A stretch of 64,000 bases of DNA from Limnohabitans parvus II-B4 (lineage in GTDB: Bacteria; Pseudomonadota; Gammaproteobacteria; Burkholderiales; Burkholderiaceae_C): NCBI RefSeq assembly GCF_003063455.1, contig NZ_NESN01000002.1, positions 434,001 through 498,000 of the forward strand, read 5' to 3'. The position numbers and the translations under genes were made by a program. Each line of letters begins with the position of its first letter. Within the stretch, counting starts at the first letter, position 1. Below, piece by piece: positions 35,113 through 44,868 of the stretch. The notes beneath the pieces are model-generated. The model ran no database searches. It was given only the letters and a program-made list of their open reading frames with translations, and was not told where the DNA came from.

Positions 35113-36856
35113 GCTGCCAGCTCCTGACGTGAGCGATGTGGTGGTTCACAACCTGGACCAGGTTCACCAGATCCATGGGCTTGTCCAACACATCGTCCAT
35201 GCCCGCATCCAGGCATCGTTGGCGGTCAACAGGGTTGGTGTTGGCGGTCAAAGCCAAGATGGGCATTTGGGCCGTGATCGCCGGAAATCGATGCCGTATC
35301 TGCCGGGTCAATTGGATGCCATCCATGTCGGGCATGATCATGTCGATGAGCGCCACATCAAAGGCCTGCGCATCGAACAGCACCATGGCCTCAGCCGCGC
35401 TGCTGGCCGTGACCACCTGAGCTTGAGGCCAGCACTTTTGCAATTGCAGGCGGGCCACCATCAGGTTCATCGCGTTGTCGTCCACCACCAGGATGCGCAA
35501 AGCCGTCTGGGAAAAATCGGGCACAGGCGTACCGGCCAATGCTTGCAAAGGTTGCGCTGCGAGCAAAGGAATTTCAAACCAGAACCTGGCACCATGCCCC
35601 TCTGTGCTGTCAACACCAATTTGCCCCCCTTGCAACGTCACCAGTTTTTCACAAATGGACAAACCCAGTCCTGTGCCCCCATAGGCTCGCGTAGTCTGCA
35701 CATCGGCATGTTCAAACCGCCTGAAAATCTGCGCTTGTTGCGCGGGCGCAATGCCACGGCCCGTGTCTGACACCTCAAACCGCAAGAAGTCACCTTGCCG
35801 CCACACGCCCAACACCACCTCACCGTGGTCTGTGAACTTGAACGCGTTGTCGAGCAGGTTGCGCCAAGTTTGCAACACGCGCTGGCGGTCAGCGTGAATA
35901 CTCAAAGGCAATGCAGGATCCTGATGCCCAGTCAGACGAAGCCCCTTTTCTTGCGCTTTGTCCTTGAAGGTGTCCATCAGCTCTTGCATCAAAGCGGCCA
36001 ATTCAAAATCCAGGGGCCGCAACTGCAATTGCCCTGCCTGCAGTTGGGAAAAATCCAGAATGTCGTTGACCACTTGCAACAAATGGCTGGTGGAGCGGCG
36101 GATGTGGTCGACCACATCGACTTGGTCAGGGCGGTCTGCCAGCTCCTGCCGCAGAACGCCGTTGAACCCCAAAATGGCATTCATGGGCGTGCGCAATTCA
36201 TGGCCCACCGCGGCCACGAACTCGTCTTTGTGTGCCTGCGCTTGCAGTAAAGCTTGGTGCGTGGCCTTGAGCGCTTCGTTGCGCACATGCAATTGCTTGA
36301 GCTGCTGCTCGTGCAAATGCTCATACAAACGCACCCCCAGCATCAGGTTCGCGACCGCCAAAACACTGTTCATCACGGCCCAGGGCACGGCTTGCTGGGC
36401 CATGTTGACATGGCTGCCAACCACACCGTTGAGGGTGCTCAAGAACAGCCCCAGAACCGTCAACAAAATGATGGCCATCCAGACCAGTGTGGCCAGCGGT
36501 CCCAAAAGCAACAACACAGGCAAAGCCAATACATTGAGCCAAACCACCGCCATGGAGTTGATACCACCGGATTTGGCGGCGATGTACGTCACCAGCACCA
36601 AACCCAGAAGCGTGGTCAAGTGCACGATAAAGGGGAAAAACCTGCGCTGCCATGCCAAAGGGATCATCAACACCGTCAAGACCGATGTCAGCAAGTTGGC
36701 ATTTCGATCGTAGTACCCGGGAGGGATCAGATAAAACAGCAGCGAATTCAGTCCCACCGCAATCAGGTAGACCACGAGGATGTTTTTCCTCGAAAAAATC
36801 GAGGTATGGTCCGGGCCAAAACCGGACCGAAAAAAGGAAGAACCAAGACTGGACAT
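35105..36856 (-). CDS. Hybrid sensor histidine kinase, paralogue of the next gene
   Basis: A 583-residue protein with the same layout as its downstream neighbour: N-terminal membrane segments, a histidine phosphoacceptor (GHELRTPMNAILGF), an ATPase domain (TWRNLLDNAFKFT, VSDTGRGIAPA, YGGTGLGLSICEKL) and a C-terminal receiver (LRILVVDDNAMN, VALIDMIMPDMDGI). I chose the ATG at 36856, 13 bp after the parB stop, over an upstream start inside parB. The two kinases probably arose by tandem duplication and may form heteromeric sensors. Their place at the end of the parAB operon is unusual. Confidence 0.88.
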   Translation of the reverse strand: MSSLGSSFFRSGFGPDHTSIFSRKNILVVYLIAVGLNSLLFYLIPPGYYDRNANLLTSVLTVLMIPLAWQRRFFPFIVHLTTLLGLVLVTYIAAKSGGINSMAVVWLNVLALPVLLLLGPLATLVWMAIILLTVLGLFLSTLNGVVGSHVNMAQQAVPWAVMNSVLAVANLMLGVRLYEHLHEQQLKQLHVRNEALKATHQALLQAQAHKDEFVAAVGHELRTPMNAILGFNGVLRQELADRPDQVDVVDHIRRSTSHLLQVVNDILDFSQLQAGQLQLRPLDFELAALMQELMDTFKDKAQEKGLRLTGHQDPALPLSIHADRQRVLQTWRNLLDNAFKFTDHGEVVLGVWRQGDFLRFEVSDTGRGIAPAQQAQIFRRFEHADVQTTRAYGGTGLGLSICEKLVTLQGGQIGVDSTEGHGARFWFEIPLLAAQPLQALAGTPVPDFSQTALRILVVDDNAMNLMVARLQLQKCWPQAQVVTASSAAEAMVLFDAQAFDVALIDMIMPDMDGIQLTRQIRHRFPAITAQMPILALTANTNPVDRQRCLDAGMDDVLDKPMDLVNLVQVVNHHIAHVRSWQHG

Positions 36857-36869
36857 TCGCCCTTGGGCT

Positions 36870-37787
36870 TCAGCCGCGCAGCTTTTCAATCAAGCCATTG
36901 AGCTCATCCAGCGAACCAAACTGGATGCTCAGCTCGCCCATCTCTTCCATCTTGCCCAGACGCTTGACGCGTTTTTTGACACGCACCTCGACCTGCGCCA
37001 TCAACAGGTCCGATAGTTCTTCTTCGACCCGGCGCACATCACGCGACTTTTCTTTTTTGGGCTTTTGCGTGACCAGGTTGAATTCGGCACCCAGCTTTTT
37101 GGCCAGGCTTTCAGCCTCACGCACCGACAGTTTTTTGGCCGCGATTTGGTTGGCTGCGGTGATTTGAGTCGCCTTGTCGAGCGACAACAGGGCACGGGCA
37201 TGGCCCATGTCCAGGTCACCCGCCATGAGCATGCTTTGCACCGGCTCGGCCAGATTCAGCAAGCGCAGCAGGTTGCTGGCGGCGCTGCGGGAGCGACCCA
37301 CCGCCTGTGCTGCAGCTTCGTGAGTGAGTCCAAACTCTTTGATGAGGCGTTGCAGGCCTTGGGCCTCCTCCAAAGGATTGAGGTCTTCGCGTTGGATGTT
37401 CTCAATCAAGGCCATGGCAGCGGCGGCCTCATTGGGCACGTCGCGCACCAAAACAGGGACCGACTCCAACCCCGCCAGACGCGAAGCGCGGAAACGCCGT
37501 TCGCCCGCGATGATCTCGTATTTGCCCGCATTCTCGCCCTCAGAAAGCAACCGCACCAAGATCGGCTGCATGATGCCCTGCGCCTTGATGGACTCGGCCA
37601 ACTCGTACAAAGCGCCTTCGTCCATGCGGGTGCGCGGCTGGTACATGCCCGCCACCATCTGGTCGAGTTTGAGCTGGGTGGACACGCCCGTTTCAGCAGT
37701 CATGTCTGCCGCGGGGGCGTCTTGCACTTTGGGGCCCAGCAGGGCTTCGAGTCCACGGCCAAGGCCTTTGGGTTTTTTGGTGACCAT
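36870..37787 (-). CDS. parB: Chromosome partitioning protein ParB
   Basis: A 305-residue centromere-binding protein. It starts KKPKGLGRGLEALLG and contains GERRFRASRLAG (the CTP-binding/arginine patch region) followed by the helix-turn-helix LTHEAAAQAVGRSRSAASNLLRLLNL. The C-terminal dimerisation segment ends the protein. The start at 37787 has an AAGGA ribosome-binding site. ParB loads at parS sites, four of which are recognisable 3-4 kb away, and works with ParA to segregate the origin region. Confidence 0.96.
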   Translation of the reverse strand: MVTKKPKGLGRGLEALLGPKVQDAPAADMTAETGVSTQLKLDQMVAGMYQPRTRMDEGALYELAESIKAQGIMQPILVRLLSEGENAGKYEIIAGERRFRASRLAGLESVPVLVRDVPNEAAAAMALIENIQREDLNPLEEAQGLQRLIKEFGLTHEAAAQAVGRSRSAASNLLRLLNLAEPVQSMLMAGDLDMGHARALLSLDKATQITAANQIAAKKLSVREAESLAKKLGAEFNLVTQKPKKEKSRDVRRVEEELSDLLMAQVEVRVKKRVKRLGKMEEMGELSIQFGSLDELNGLIEKLRG

Positions 37788-37789
37788 GG

Positions 37790-38365
37790 TCAATCCTTCA
37801 AAAGTGTTTGCAAAAGCGTCTGGCCTTGTGGCCAATCGCCCAGCGATGAATCGGCGTTGATGTGCCCGGCTGCGCCCAGGTCCACCCAGTGGGCACCCCA
37901 GTCATGGGCCAAACCTTGGGCACGCTCAACCGCACAAAAGGGGTCGTTTTGGCTGCCCACCAGGATGCTTTTGAACGGCAGCGCTTGGCGCACGATGGGC
38001 GACCAGCCGGGCAGGCGGTCTTTGAGCTCTGCGGCCTCGGTGTCGCCGGGGGCCACGAACAAAGCGCCATGCACGCGAGAGGTGTGCCGGGACACGCTGG
38101 CCCACGCGGCCACCAACAAACAGCCCAGGCTGTGCGCGACCAAGACCACCGGGCCAGGGGCGTCGATCACGGTTTCATCCAGACGCGCCAGCCAGTCTCC
38201 GCGCAACGGATGCTGCCAGTCGTTTTGCTCGACCACCGCGTAGCCGTGCAGACGAGCCCACTGCATTTGCCAATGGTCGGGGCCACTGCCCAGCCAACCA
38301 GGCAAGATCAACACCGTAGGCGCACCGCCTAGGTTGGCAGCGGGTGAAGGGGTTGAGCCGGTCAT
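37790..38365 (-). CDS. RBBP9/YdeN-type alpha/beta hydrolase
   Basis: A 191-residue small serine hydrolase. The nucleophile elbow is VAHSLGCLL, and GWLGSGPDHWQMQW near the N-terminus and GHINADSSLGDWP near the C-terminus match the RBBP9/YdeN family (catalytic Ser, Asp and His). The start is uncertain: the ATG at 38365 is preferred over a TTG at 38407, and neither has a clear ribosome-binding site. It sits between parA and parB and nearly abuts both, an arrangement worth noting because these two genes are usually adjacent. The function is unknown. Confidence 0.85.
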   Translation of the reverse strand: MTGSTPSPAANLGGAPTVLILPGWLGSGPDHWQMQWARLHGYAVVEQNDWQHPLRGDWLARLDETVIDAPGPVVLVAHSLGCLLVAAWASVSRHTSRVHGALFVAPGDTEAAELKDRLPGWSPIVRQALPFKSILVGSQNDPFCAVERAQGLAHDWGAHWVDLGAAGHINADSSLGDWPQGQTLLQTLLKD

Positions 38366-38410
38366 GGGGCGAGTCAAGGGAGGGTTCACGAAGCGGTGTG
38401 CGGCCAAGGC

Positions 38411-39181
38411 TCAGAGCGTGGGCGCGCGTTGCACCAACTCGCGGGCAAACTCGACATATGCTTGGCTGCCCTTGGCAGACGGGTCAAACACCACGCCGGG
38501 CAGGCCATAACTGGGCGCTTCGGCCAGGCGCACGTTGCGCGGGATCACGGTGTTGAACACCTTGTCGCCAAAGTGGGCCTTGAGCTGGTCGCTGACTTGC
38601 ATTTGCAAGGTGATGCGCGGGTCGAACATGACGCGCAGCAAGCCGATGATCTTGAGGTCTTTGTTCAGATTGGCGTGCACCTGCTTGATGGTGTTGACCA
38701 AGTCAGTCAGGCCTTCCAGCGCAAAGTATTCGCACTGCATGGGCACGATCACGCCGTGGGCCGAACACAAACCATTCAGTGTCAGCATCGACAAGGATGG
38801 CGGGCAATCGATCAGCACAAAATCGTAATCGGCATCGACCACCGCCAAGGCATTTTTCAGGCGTTGATCGCGGTGCTCCAGCTGCACCAGCTCCACCTCG
38901 GCCCCGGCCAGCTCGCGGTTGGCGCTCAACACGTCGTATCCGCATTTATCGGCCTTGATCACGGCTTCGGCGATCGTTGCCGACTCCAGCAGCACGTCGT
39001 ACACATTGAGCTCGACCGTGCGTTTGTCGATGCCCGAGCCCATGGTGGCGTTGCCCTGGGGGTCCAAGTCGACCAAGAGCACGCGCTGCCCGACTTTGGC
39101 CAAACCAGCGGCCAGATTGACGGTGGTGGTGGTTTTACCCACCCCCCCTTTTTGGTTGGCAATGCAGAAAATAGTGGCCAT
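38411..39181 (-). CDS. parA: Chromosome partitioning ATPase ParA
   Basis: A 256-residue ParA/Soj ATPase that binds the nucleoid and drives origin segregation with ParB. The deviant Walker A motif KGGVGKTTT is at about residues 11-19, and the Walker B-type FVLIDCPPSLS is at about 110-120. The N-terminus MATIFCIANQKGG is standard. It is followed on the same strand by the small hydrolase and parB. Confidence 0.96.
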   Translation of the reverse strand: MATIFCIANQKGGVGKTTTTVNLAAGLAKVGQRVLLVDLDPQGNATMGSGIDKRTVELNVYDVLLESATIAEAVIKADKCGYDVLSANRELAGAEVELVQLEHRDQRLKNALAVVDADYDFVLIDCPPSLSMLTLNGLCSAHGVIVPMQCEYFALEGLTDLVNTIKQVHANLNKDLKIIGLLRVMFDPRITLQMQVSDQLKAHFGDKVFNTVIPRNVRLAEAPSYGLPGVVFDPSAKGSQAYVEFARELVQRAPTL

Positions 39182-39240
39182 ATGTTGCGCTCAGTTGAAT
39201 CTGTTCGTTTGTCGGGCAGGTCGGCGTGGGGCGTATGCGC

Positions 39241-39858
39241 TCATTTGGACAAGGCCAGCTTAAGGCCAAAGCCCACCAAGAAAATGCCTGCCACCTTGCT
39301 CAGCACCCGCCCAACGGCCGGGTTGGCCCGCATGCGTGCGGCCAAATGGTGGGTGAGCAAACTCATGCCCAATCCGTACAAAAAGGTCAATGCGGCAATG
39401 GTCGCAGCCATCACGGCAAAGCTGAGCAAGCCCAAATGGGTCTTCGGGTCGACGAACAAGGGGAAAAAGGCCATGTAAAACACGATGGCTTTGGGGTTGA
39501 GCAAGGTGATGGCCAAGGCTTGCTGAAAGTACTGACGAGGCCGGATGTGCAGCACAGGCGCGTCGCCTGGTTTGGCCGAGAGCATCTTCCAACCCAGCCA
39601 AGCGAGGTAGGCCGCGCCCAACCACTGGATGACGGCAAACGCCGTGGGGTAAGTGGCCAGCACCGCAGCCACGCCCGCCACCGCCAACCACATGAGCACC
39701 TGGTCCCCGGCGATCACGCCCAAGGTGGCCATGAAACCGCCCGCCATACCGCCCTTGCTGGTGGACGTGATGAGCGCCAGATTGCCCGGGCCCGGAATGG
39801 CCAAGAACAACACGATGGCCGCAACAAATGCGCCGTAGTCAGAGATGCCGAAGAACAT
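39241..39858 (-). CDS. LysE-family exporter
   Basis: A 205-residue inner-membrane protein with about six transmembrane helices. The LysE/RhtB hallmark IPGPGNLALITSTSKGGM is near the N-terminus and LLNPKAIVFYMAFFP is in the middle. Members export amino acids such as lysine, homoserine or threonine; the substrate is not predictable. It is a tandem paralogue of the next LysE gene upstream and lies between rsmG and parA. Confidence 0.9.
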   Translation of the reverse strand: MFFGISDYGAFVAAIVLFLAIPGPGNLALITSTSKGGMAGGFMATLGVIAGDQVLMWLAVAGVAAVLATYPTAFAVIQWLGAAYLAWLGWKMLSAKPGDAPVLHIRPRQYFQQALAITLLNPKAIVFYMAFFPLFVDPKTHLGLLSFAVMAATIAALTFLYGLGMSLLTHHLAARMRANPAVGRVLSKVAGIFLVGFGLKLALSK

Positions 39859-39899
39859 GCAAAGCTTTCAGAACCATGAAATCGAAGAAACACACTGCA

Positions 39900-40511
39900 T
39901 CATTTGGCCACCATCTTGATGCCAAAACCGATCAGGCACAGGCCCGCCAATTTTTGCAAAACGCCCGTAACACGGGGGTTGGCGCGGATGCGTTCGGCCA
40001 TGAAGTGGGTGATCAACACCACGCCAAAGCAATAAACAAAGCCCAGCACCGCAATGGTCACGGCCATCGCGACAAAGGTGATCCAGCCTTGGTGGTTTAC
40101 CGGGTCAATGAATTGTGGAAAGAAGGCCAAGTAAAACATGATCGCCTTGGGGTTGAGCAAGGTGATGAACATGGTTTCACGGAAATAGTGCCCGGGGCTG
40201 ATTTGGATGCTGGGGCCTTCGCCGGGTTTGGCCGTGAGCATTTTGAAGCCCAGCCACGCCAGGTAAGCGGCACCCGCCCACTGCAAGGCCGTGAAAAAAG
40301 GCGGGAAAGCCTGGAGCACAGCCGCCAAACCCGCCACAGTGAGCCAGAGCAAGACCTGGTCGCCCAGCAACAAACCCAACACCGATGCCAAGCCGCCGGA
40401 CAAGCCCCCTTTGCTGGCCGAGCTGATCAAGGCCAGATTGCCGGGGCCCGGCAAAAACAACAACAGCACAAAGGCTGCCGTGAATGCGCCGTAATCCGAA
40501 ATACCAAACAT
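39900..40511 (-). CDS. LysE-family exporter (tandem paralogue)
   Basis: A 203-residue LysE/RhtB-type exporter. LPGPGNLALISSASKGGL and LLNPKAIMFYLAFFP are almost the same as in the neighbour 41 bp downstream, so the two arose by duplication. I chose the ATG at 40511; the open frame continues to 40646 across a parS site and encodes nothing typical. The substrate is unknown. Confidence 0.9.
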   Translation of the reverse strand: MFGISDYGAFTAAFVLLLFLPGPGNLALISSASKGGLSGGLASVLGLLLGDQVLLWLTVAGLAAVLQAFPPFFTALQWAGAAYLAWLGFKMLTAKPGEGPSIQISPGHYFRETMFITLLNPKAIMFYLAFFPQFIDPVNHQGWITFVAMAVTIAVLGFVYCFGVVLITHFMAERIRANPRVTGVLQKLAGLCLIGFGIKMVAK

Positions 40512-40622
40512 GCATGAACTTTCAAGGGAATGGGCGAGTGTACGTGATGCATTGGTCAACGGAGCATCCACAACACTCAGGCCGGCACATTGCGTCGCCC
40601 TTTTCGGCCCCCGGCCAAGTCG

Positions 40623-40638
40623 TGTTTCACGTGAAACA
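40623..40638. promoter_or_regulatory. parS site 1 (perfect)
   Basis: TGTTTCACGTGAAACA matches the 16-bp parS consensus exactly. It is intergenic, between rsmG and the lysE pair. Confidence 0.93.
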
Positions 40639-40646
40639 CGCGCCAA

Positions 40647-41300
40647 TCAAACGGGCTGAGGCTTCATCCAGACCATGCACCGCTCGACATCCAGACCAGG
40701 CACCGTCAAAGGTTCCACGTGAAACACCTTCACATCGGCGGGCAAGGCGTCGATTTCGTCTTGTGGGTGTTTGCCCTTCATGGCCATCCAGACCCCGCCC
40801 TCGGCCAAGGCGGAGCGGGACCACGTCACGAAGTCCGGCAAGGACGCAAAGGCGCGGGAACAGATGACCTGGTACGGATCAACCAACGACTCCACCCGCG
40901 CATGCAAGCCACGCAAGTTGGGCAGCTTCAGGCTGACAGCCACCTGCTGCACAAACGCCGCTTTTTTGGCCACGGTGTCCACGCAAGTCACATTCAACTC
41001 AGGCATGCAAATGGCCAGCACCACGCCGGGCAAGCCGCCGCCCGAGCCCACATCCAGCACCCGAATGGCTTGGCCCTGGGTATGCCGGGCCAAAGGGGCC
41101 ACGGCGGTCAAGCTGTCCAGCAGGTGGTGCGTCAGCATGTCTGCGGGGTCGCGCAGCGCCGTCAAGTTGTACACCTTGTTCCATTTTTGGATGAGCGCCA
41201 CGTAATCCAGCAAGCGCTGGACTTGCTCGTCTGAAAGGCTCAGGCCCAGAGCCTGCACCCCCGAACGCAGCCCGGATTCTAGGTTCAAACCATTGCTCAT
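40647..41300 (-). CDS. rsmG: 16S rRNA (guanine-N7)-methyltransferase RsmG
   Basis: A 217-residue SAM-dependent enzyme that methylates G527 of 16S rRNA. The SAM-binding motif [16 protein letters not shown] is at about residues 80-95, and [13 protein letters not shown] near the N-terminus is typical. Its start overlaps the mnmG stop by 4 bp, the standard mnmG-rsmG arrangement. A near-consensus parS lies in its 3' part. Confidence 0.96.
   Translation of the reverse strand: MSNGLNLESGLRSGVQALGLSLSDEQVQRLLDYVALIQKWNKVYNLTALRDPADMLTHHLLDSLTAVAPLARHTQGQAIRVLDVGSGGGLPGVVLAICMPELNVTCVDTVAKKAAFVQQVAVSLKLPNLRGLHARVESLVDPYQVICSRAFASLPDFVTWSRSALAEGGVWMAMKGKHPQDEIDALPADVKVFHVEPLTVPGLDVERCMVWMKPQPV
40711..40726. 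promoter_or_regulatory. parS site 2 (15 of 16 if the degenerate fifth base is allowed), inside rsmG
   Basis: GGTTCCACGTGAAACA differs from TGTTYCACGTGAAACA only at the first base. It lies in the rsmG coding sequence, where it encodes FHVEP. Confidence 0.75.
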
Positions 41301-43267
41301 GCCTGCACGCCTTCCTCGGCCGTCTGCATGAAACCCTTGAACCCGCCCTTTTTCAGGTGAATCAGTAAGAGCGACACGCTTGCTGGCGTGATGCCCGAGA
41401 TGCGTGAAGCCTGGCCCAGGGTTTCGGGTCGGTGCTTGGCCAGTTTTTGGCGCGCCTCGATCGACAAGGCTGACACCTGCATATAGTCCAAACTTTCGGG
41501 CAAGCGCAAATGTTCGTAAAACGCGGCACGCTCCACCTCGCCCTTCTGGCGGTCGATGTAACCGGAATACTTGGCGGCAATTTCGACCTGCTCAATGACC
41601 GTGGCACTCAATTCGCCCAGCGTTTCACGTGAAACATCAGCGCTGGCCATGCGCCCTTCGTCCAAAGACATCAGGGCCTGGTAAGACACATTGGGTCTGC
41701 GCAGCAGATCAAACAGGTTGTGTTCGTGCTCAATGGCTTTACCCAACACCCGCACCGACTCTTCGGCTGGCAAGTTGCGTGGATTCACCCAGGTAGATTT
41801 CAAGCGCTCTGTTTCACGTGAAACAGCATCGCGTTTGCGACTGAAGGCGTCCCAGCGAGCATCGTCCACCAGCCCCATTTGCCGCCCCGCTTCGGTCAGT
41901 CGGACGTCGGCATTGTCTTCACGCAGCTGCAATCGGAACTCGGCCCGACTGGTGAACATGCGGTAGGGTTCGGTCACGCCTTGCGTGACCAGATCGTCCA
42001 CCAACACACCCAGATAAGCCTGGTCGCGTGCAGGCGTCCAGGCCGTTTCGCCCCGGCATTGCAGCGCGGCATTGATGCCGGCAAACAAGCCTTGCGCTGC
42101 GGCTTCTTCGTAACCGGTGGTGCCGTTGATCTGCCCTGCAAAGAACAGGCCGTTGATCTGCCGGGTCTCGAAGCTGTTTTTCAGCGCCCGTGGGTCAAAG
42201 TAATCGTATTCAATCGCGTAACCGGGCCGCAGGATGTGGCAGTTTTCCAGGCCCTTCATCGAGCGAACCAGGTCGTACTGAATGTCAAACGGCAGGCTGG
42301 TCGAGATGCCGTTGGGGTAATACTCGTTCGTCGTCAGGCCTTCGGGCTCCAGAAAAATCTGGTGGCTGTCCTTGTCGGCAAAACGGTTGATCTTGTCTTC
42401 CACGCTCGGGCAGTAACGCGGGCCCACGCCCTCGATCTTGCCGGTGAACATCGGACTGCGGTCGAAGCCGGAGCGGATGATCTCGTGCGTGCGTTCGTTG
42501 GTGTGGGTGATCCAGCACGGCACTTGCTGCGGGTGCATGCCCGCGTTGCCCATGAAACTGAACACCGGCACCCCTCCCTCGGGGTTCATGCCGCCGGGCA
42601 CGCCGTCGCCGGGCTGCTCGGTGCATTGGCTGAAGTCGATGGTACGGCCGTCGAGGCGCGGAGGCGTGCCGGTTTTCAAGCGCCCTTGCGGCAGCTTGAG
42701 CTCTTTCAGGCGGGCAGACAAACTGACGGCAGGTGGATCGCCCGCACGACCCGCCGCGTAGTTCTGCAGTCCCACATGGATCTTGCCGTCCAGAAAAGTC
42801 CCGGCGGTCAGCACCACCGTGCGCGAACGGAAACGGATGCCCACCTGCGTGACGGCGCCCACCACCCGGTCACCCTCGACCATCAAGTCGTCCACGGCTT
42901 GCTGAAACAGCCACAGGTTGGGCTGGTTCTCCAGCATGCGGCGGATGGCGGCTTTGTACAAAATGCGGTCGGCCTGTGCACGCGTGGCTCGCACGGCCGG
43001 CCCCTTGGAACTGTTGAGAATGCGGAACTGGATGCCGCCCTCATCGGTGGCCAGCGCCATGGCACCGCCCAAGGCATCGACCTCTTTGACCAAGTGCCCC
43101 TTGCCGATGCCGCCGATGCTGGGGTTGCAGCTCATCTGGCCCAGCGTCTCAATGTTGTGCGACAGCAGCAAGGTTTTGCAGCCCATGCGTGCTGCAGCCA
43201 ACGCCGCTTCTGTTCCGGCATGGCCGCCGCCAACCACGATCACGTCGAATTCTTGAGGGTAAAGCAT
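41297..43267 (-). CDS. mnmG: tRNA uridine-5-carboxymethylaminomethyl modification enzyme MnmG
   Basis: A 656-residue FAD enzyme that, with MnmE, modifies the wobble uridine of certain tRNAs. The FAD-binding motif [19 protein letters not shown] and the family signature [17 protein letters not shown] are near the N-terminus, and the C-terminal helical region is complete. The start at 43267 ([15 protein letters not shown]) matches the family; a GTG-initiated extension reaches 43330. Two parS sites fall within the gene and are translated as VSRET both times. Confidence 0.96.
   Translation of the reverse strand: MLYPQEFDVIVVGGGHAGTEAALAAARMGCKTLLLSHNIETLGQMSCNPSIGGIGKGHLVKEVDALGGAMALATDEGGIQFRILNSSKGPAVRATRAQADRILYKAAIRRMLENQPNLWLFQQAVDDLMVEGDRVVGAVTQVGIRFRSRTVVLTAGTFLDGKIHVGLQNYAAGRAGDPPAVSLSARLKELKLPQGRLKTGTPPRLDGRTIDFSQCTEQPGDGVPGGMNPEGGVPVFSFMGNAGMHPQQVPCWITHTNERTHEIIRSGFDRSPMFTGKIEGVGPRYCPSVEDKINRFADKDSHQIFLEPEGLTTNEYYPNGISTSLPFDIQYDLVRSMKGLENCHILRPGYAIEYDYFDPRALKNSFETRQINGLFFAGQINGTTGYEEAAAQGLFAGINAALQCRGETAWTPARDQAYLGVLVDDLVTQGVTEPYRMFTSRAEFRLQLREDNADVRLTEAGRQMGLVDDARWDAFSRKRDAVSRETERLKSTWVNPRNLPAEESVRVLGKAIEHEHNLFDLLRRPNVSYQALMSLDEGRMASADVSRETLGELSATVIEQVEIAAKYSGYIDRQKGEVERAAFYEHLRLPESLDYMQVSALSIEARQKLAKHRPETLGQASRISGITPASVSLLLIHLKKGGFKGFMQTAEEGVQA
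41621..41636. promoter_or_regulatory. parS site 3 (15 of 16), inside mnmG
   Basis: CGTTTCACGTGAAACA differs from the consensus only at the first base and encodes VSRET in MnmG. Confidence 0.85.
41810..41825. promoter_or_regulatory. parS site 4 (perfect), inside mnmG
   Basis: TGTTTCACGTGAAACA, an exact consensus parS, lies in the mnmG coding sequence and also encodes VSRET. Confidence 0.93.
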
Positions 43268-43554
43268 GAGAGTCTGCCCCTTGAGGGCCAAAAAATGGGC
43301 GCCGCCTGCGCCATGGAGCCGCCCTGCCACGGGGTCGGCTGATTTGCTTATTTTACAGGCAGGGGGTCGCGCCTTGGGTCTGCACAGGGTTGTGCCCTGC
43401 CCCTAGGTCAAGGCTGTGCCATGGCGCACATCAAGAGCCAAACGTTATGCGTAAAGTGCATGACTCAACAGCCAAGCGGCCTTGGACAGCGCCACCCACA
43501 CAACCTACCATTTGCCCACTGACAACCCGTCAGTTTCAAGAAAGGCGACGAAAC

Positions 43555-44865
43555 ATGTCCAATTCACCCGCACACATGCACGCCACAAGCGCCCATGCTC
43601 TGCCCTCATATTTAAACCCTGAGCACCTCGGCCCTTGGGGCATTTACTTGCAACAAGTCGACCGCGTCACGCCCTATCTGGGCAACTTGTCGCGCTGGAT
43701 CGAAACCCTCAAGCGACCCAAACGCGCCCTGATCGTGGACGTGCCGATCGAGCTGGACAACGGCACCATGGCGCACTTTGAAGGCTATCGTGTCCAACAC
43801 AACACCAGCCGAGGCCCAGGCAAAGGCGGTGTGCGTTTTCACCAAGACGTGACGCTGTCCGAAGTCATGGCCCTGTCGGCCTGGATGTCGGTGAAAAACG
43901 CAGCCGTCAATCTGCCTTTTGGCGGTGCCAAGGGGGGCATCCGCGTGGACCCCAAAACACTCTCACGCGGCGAGCTGGAGCGCCTGACACGCCGCTACAC
44001 CAGCGAGATCGGCATCATCATCGGCCCGACCAAAGACATCCCCGCGCCAGACGTCAACACCAACGAGCAGGTCATGGCCTGGATGATGGACACCTACTCC
44101 ATGAACGAAGGGGCCACCGCGTCAGGCGTGGTCACCGGTAAACCCATTGCGTTGGGCGGCTCTTTGGGTCGACGCGAAGCCACGGGGCGAGGCGTGTTCA
44201 CCGTGGGCCAGGAAGCGGCTCAACACATCGGTCTGGACATCACGAAGGCCAGAATTGCGGTGCAGGGCTTTGGCAATGTGGGCGGTATCGCGGCCAAGCT
44301 GTTTGCCCAAGCCGGGGCCACGGTGGTCGCAGTGCAAGACCATGGCGGCACGGTTTACCAGGCGTCTGGCCTGGATGTGCCTGCGCTGCTGCGCCACGTC
44401 AGTGAACATGGCAGCGTCAAGGGCTTTGGCCCGGCAGAAACACTGCTAGACGCGCAATTCTGGGGTGTGGATTGCGACATCCTGATTCCGGCCGCTTTAG
44501 AGCAACAAATCACCGCCGCCAACGCCCAACAGATCCGGGCCCGTATGGTGATCGAAGGCGCCAACGGGCCCACCACCCCCGAGGCCGACGACATCCTGCA
44601 CGAGCGGGGCGTCCTGGTCGTGCCCGATGTGATCGCCAACGCCGGCGGCGTCACGGTCAGCTATTTTGAATGGGTGCAGGATTTTTCCAGCTTCTTCTGG
44701 AGTGAAGACGAGATCAACGCACGTCTGGTGCGCATCATGCGGGAGGCCTTTGCTGCCATCTGGCAAGTGGCTGATACGCACCGGGTCAGTTTGCGCACCG
44801 CAACCTTCATCGTGGCTTGCACGCGTATTTTGCAAGCGCGGGAACTGCGCGGCCTGTATCCCTGA
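43555..44865 (+). CDS. gdhA: Glutamate dehydrogenase (Glu/Leu/Phe/Val family)
   Basis: A 436-residue NAD(P)-dependent dehydrogenase that interconverts glutamate and 2-oxoglutarate plus ammonia. Visible are the substrate region [13 protein letters not shown], the catalytic-lysine motif [23 protein letters not shown] and the nucleotide-binding VQGFGNVGG. The start at 43555 has an AAGAAAGG ribosome-binding site. Leucine or another amino acid as substrate cannot be fully excluded. It converges on an Lrp/AsnC gene with a 3-bp gap. Confidence 0.9.
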   Translation: MSNSPAHMHATSAHALPSYLNPEHLGPWGIYLQQVDRVTPYLGNLSRWIETLKRPKRALIVDVPIELDNGTMAHFEGYRVQHNTSRGPGKGGVRFHQDVTLSEVMALSAWMSVKNAAVNLPFGGAKGGIRVDPKTLSRGELERLTRRYTSEIGIIIGPTKDIPAPDVNTNEQVMAWMMDTYSMNEGATASGVVTGKPIALGGSLGRREATGRGVFTVGQEAAQHIGLDITKARIAVQGFGNVGGIAAKLFAQAGATVVAVQDHGGTVYQASGLDVPALLRHVSEHGSVKGFGPAETLLDAQFWGVDCDILIPAALEQQITAANAQQIRARMVIEGANGPTTPEADDILHERGVLVVPDVIANAGGVTVSYFEWVQDFSSFFWSEDEINARLVRIMREAFAAIWQVADTHRVSLRTATFIVACTRILQARELRGLYP

Positions 44866-44868
44866 GCG

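Noticed and set aside
41879..43342. 487-aa open frame on the plus strand
   Set aside because: Antisense to mnmG, His/Gln/Ala-rich without domains; a codon-usage shadow.
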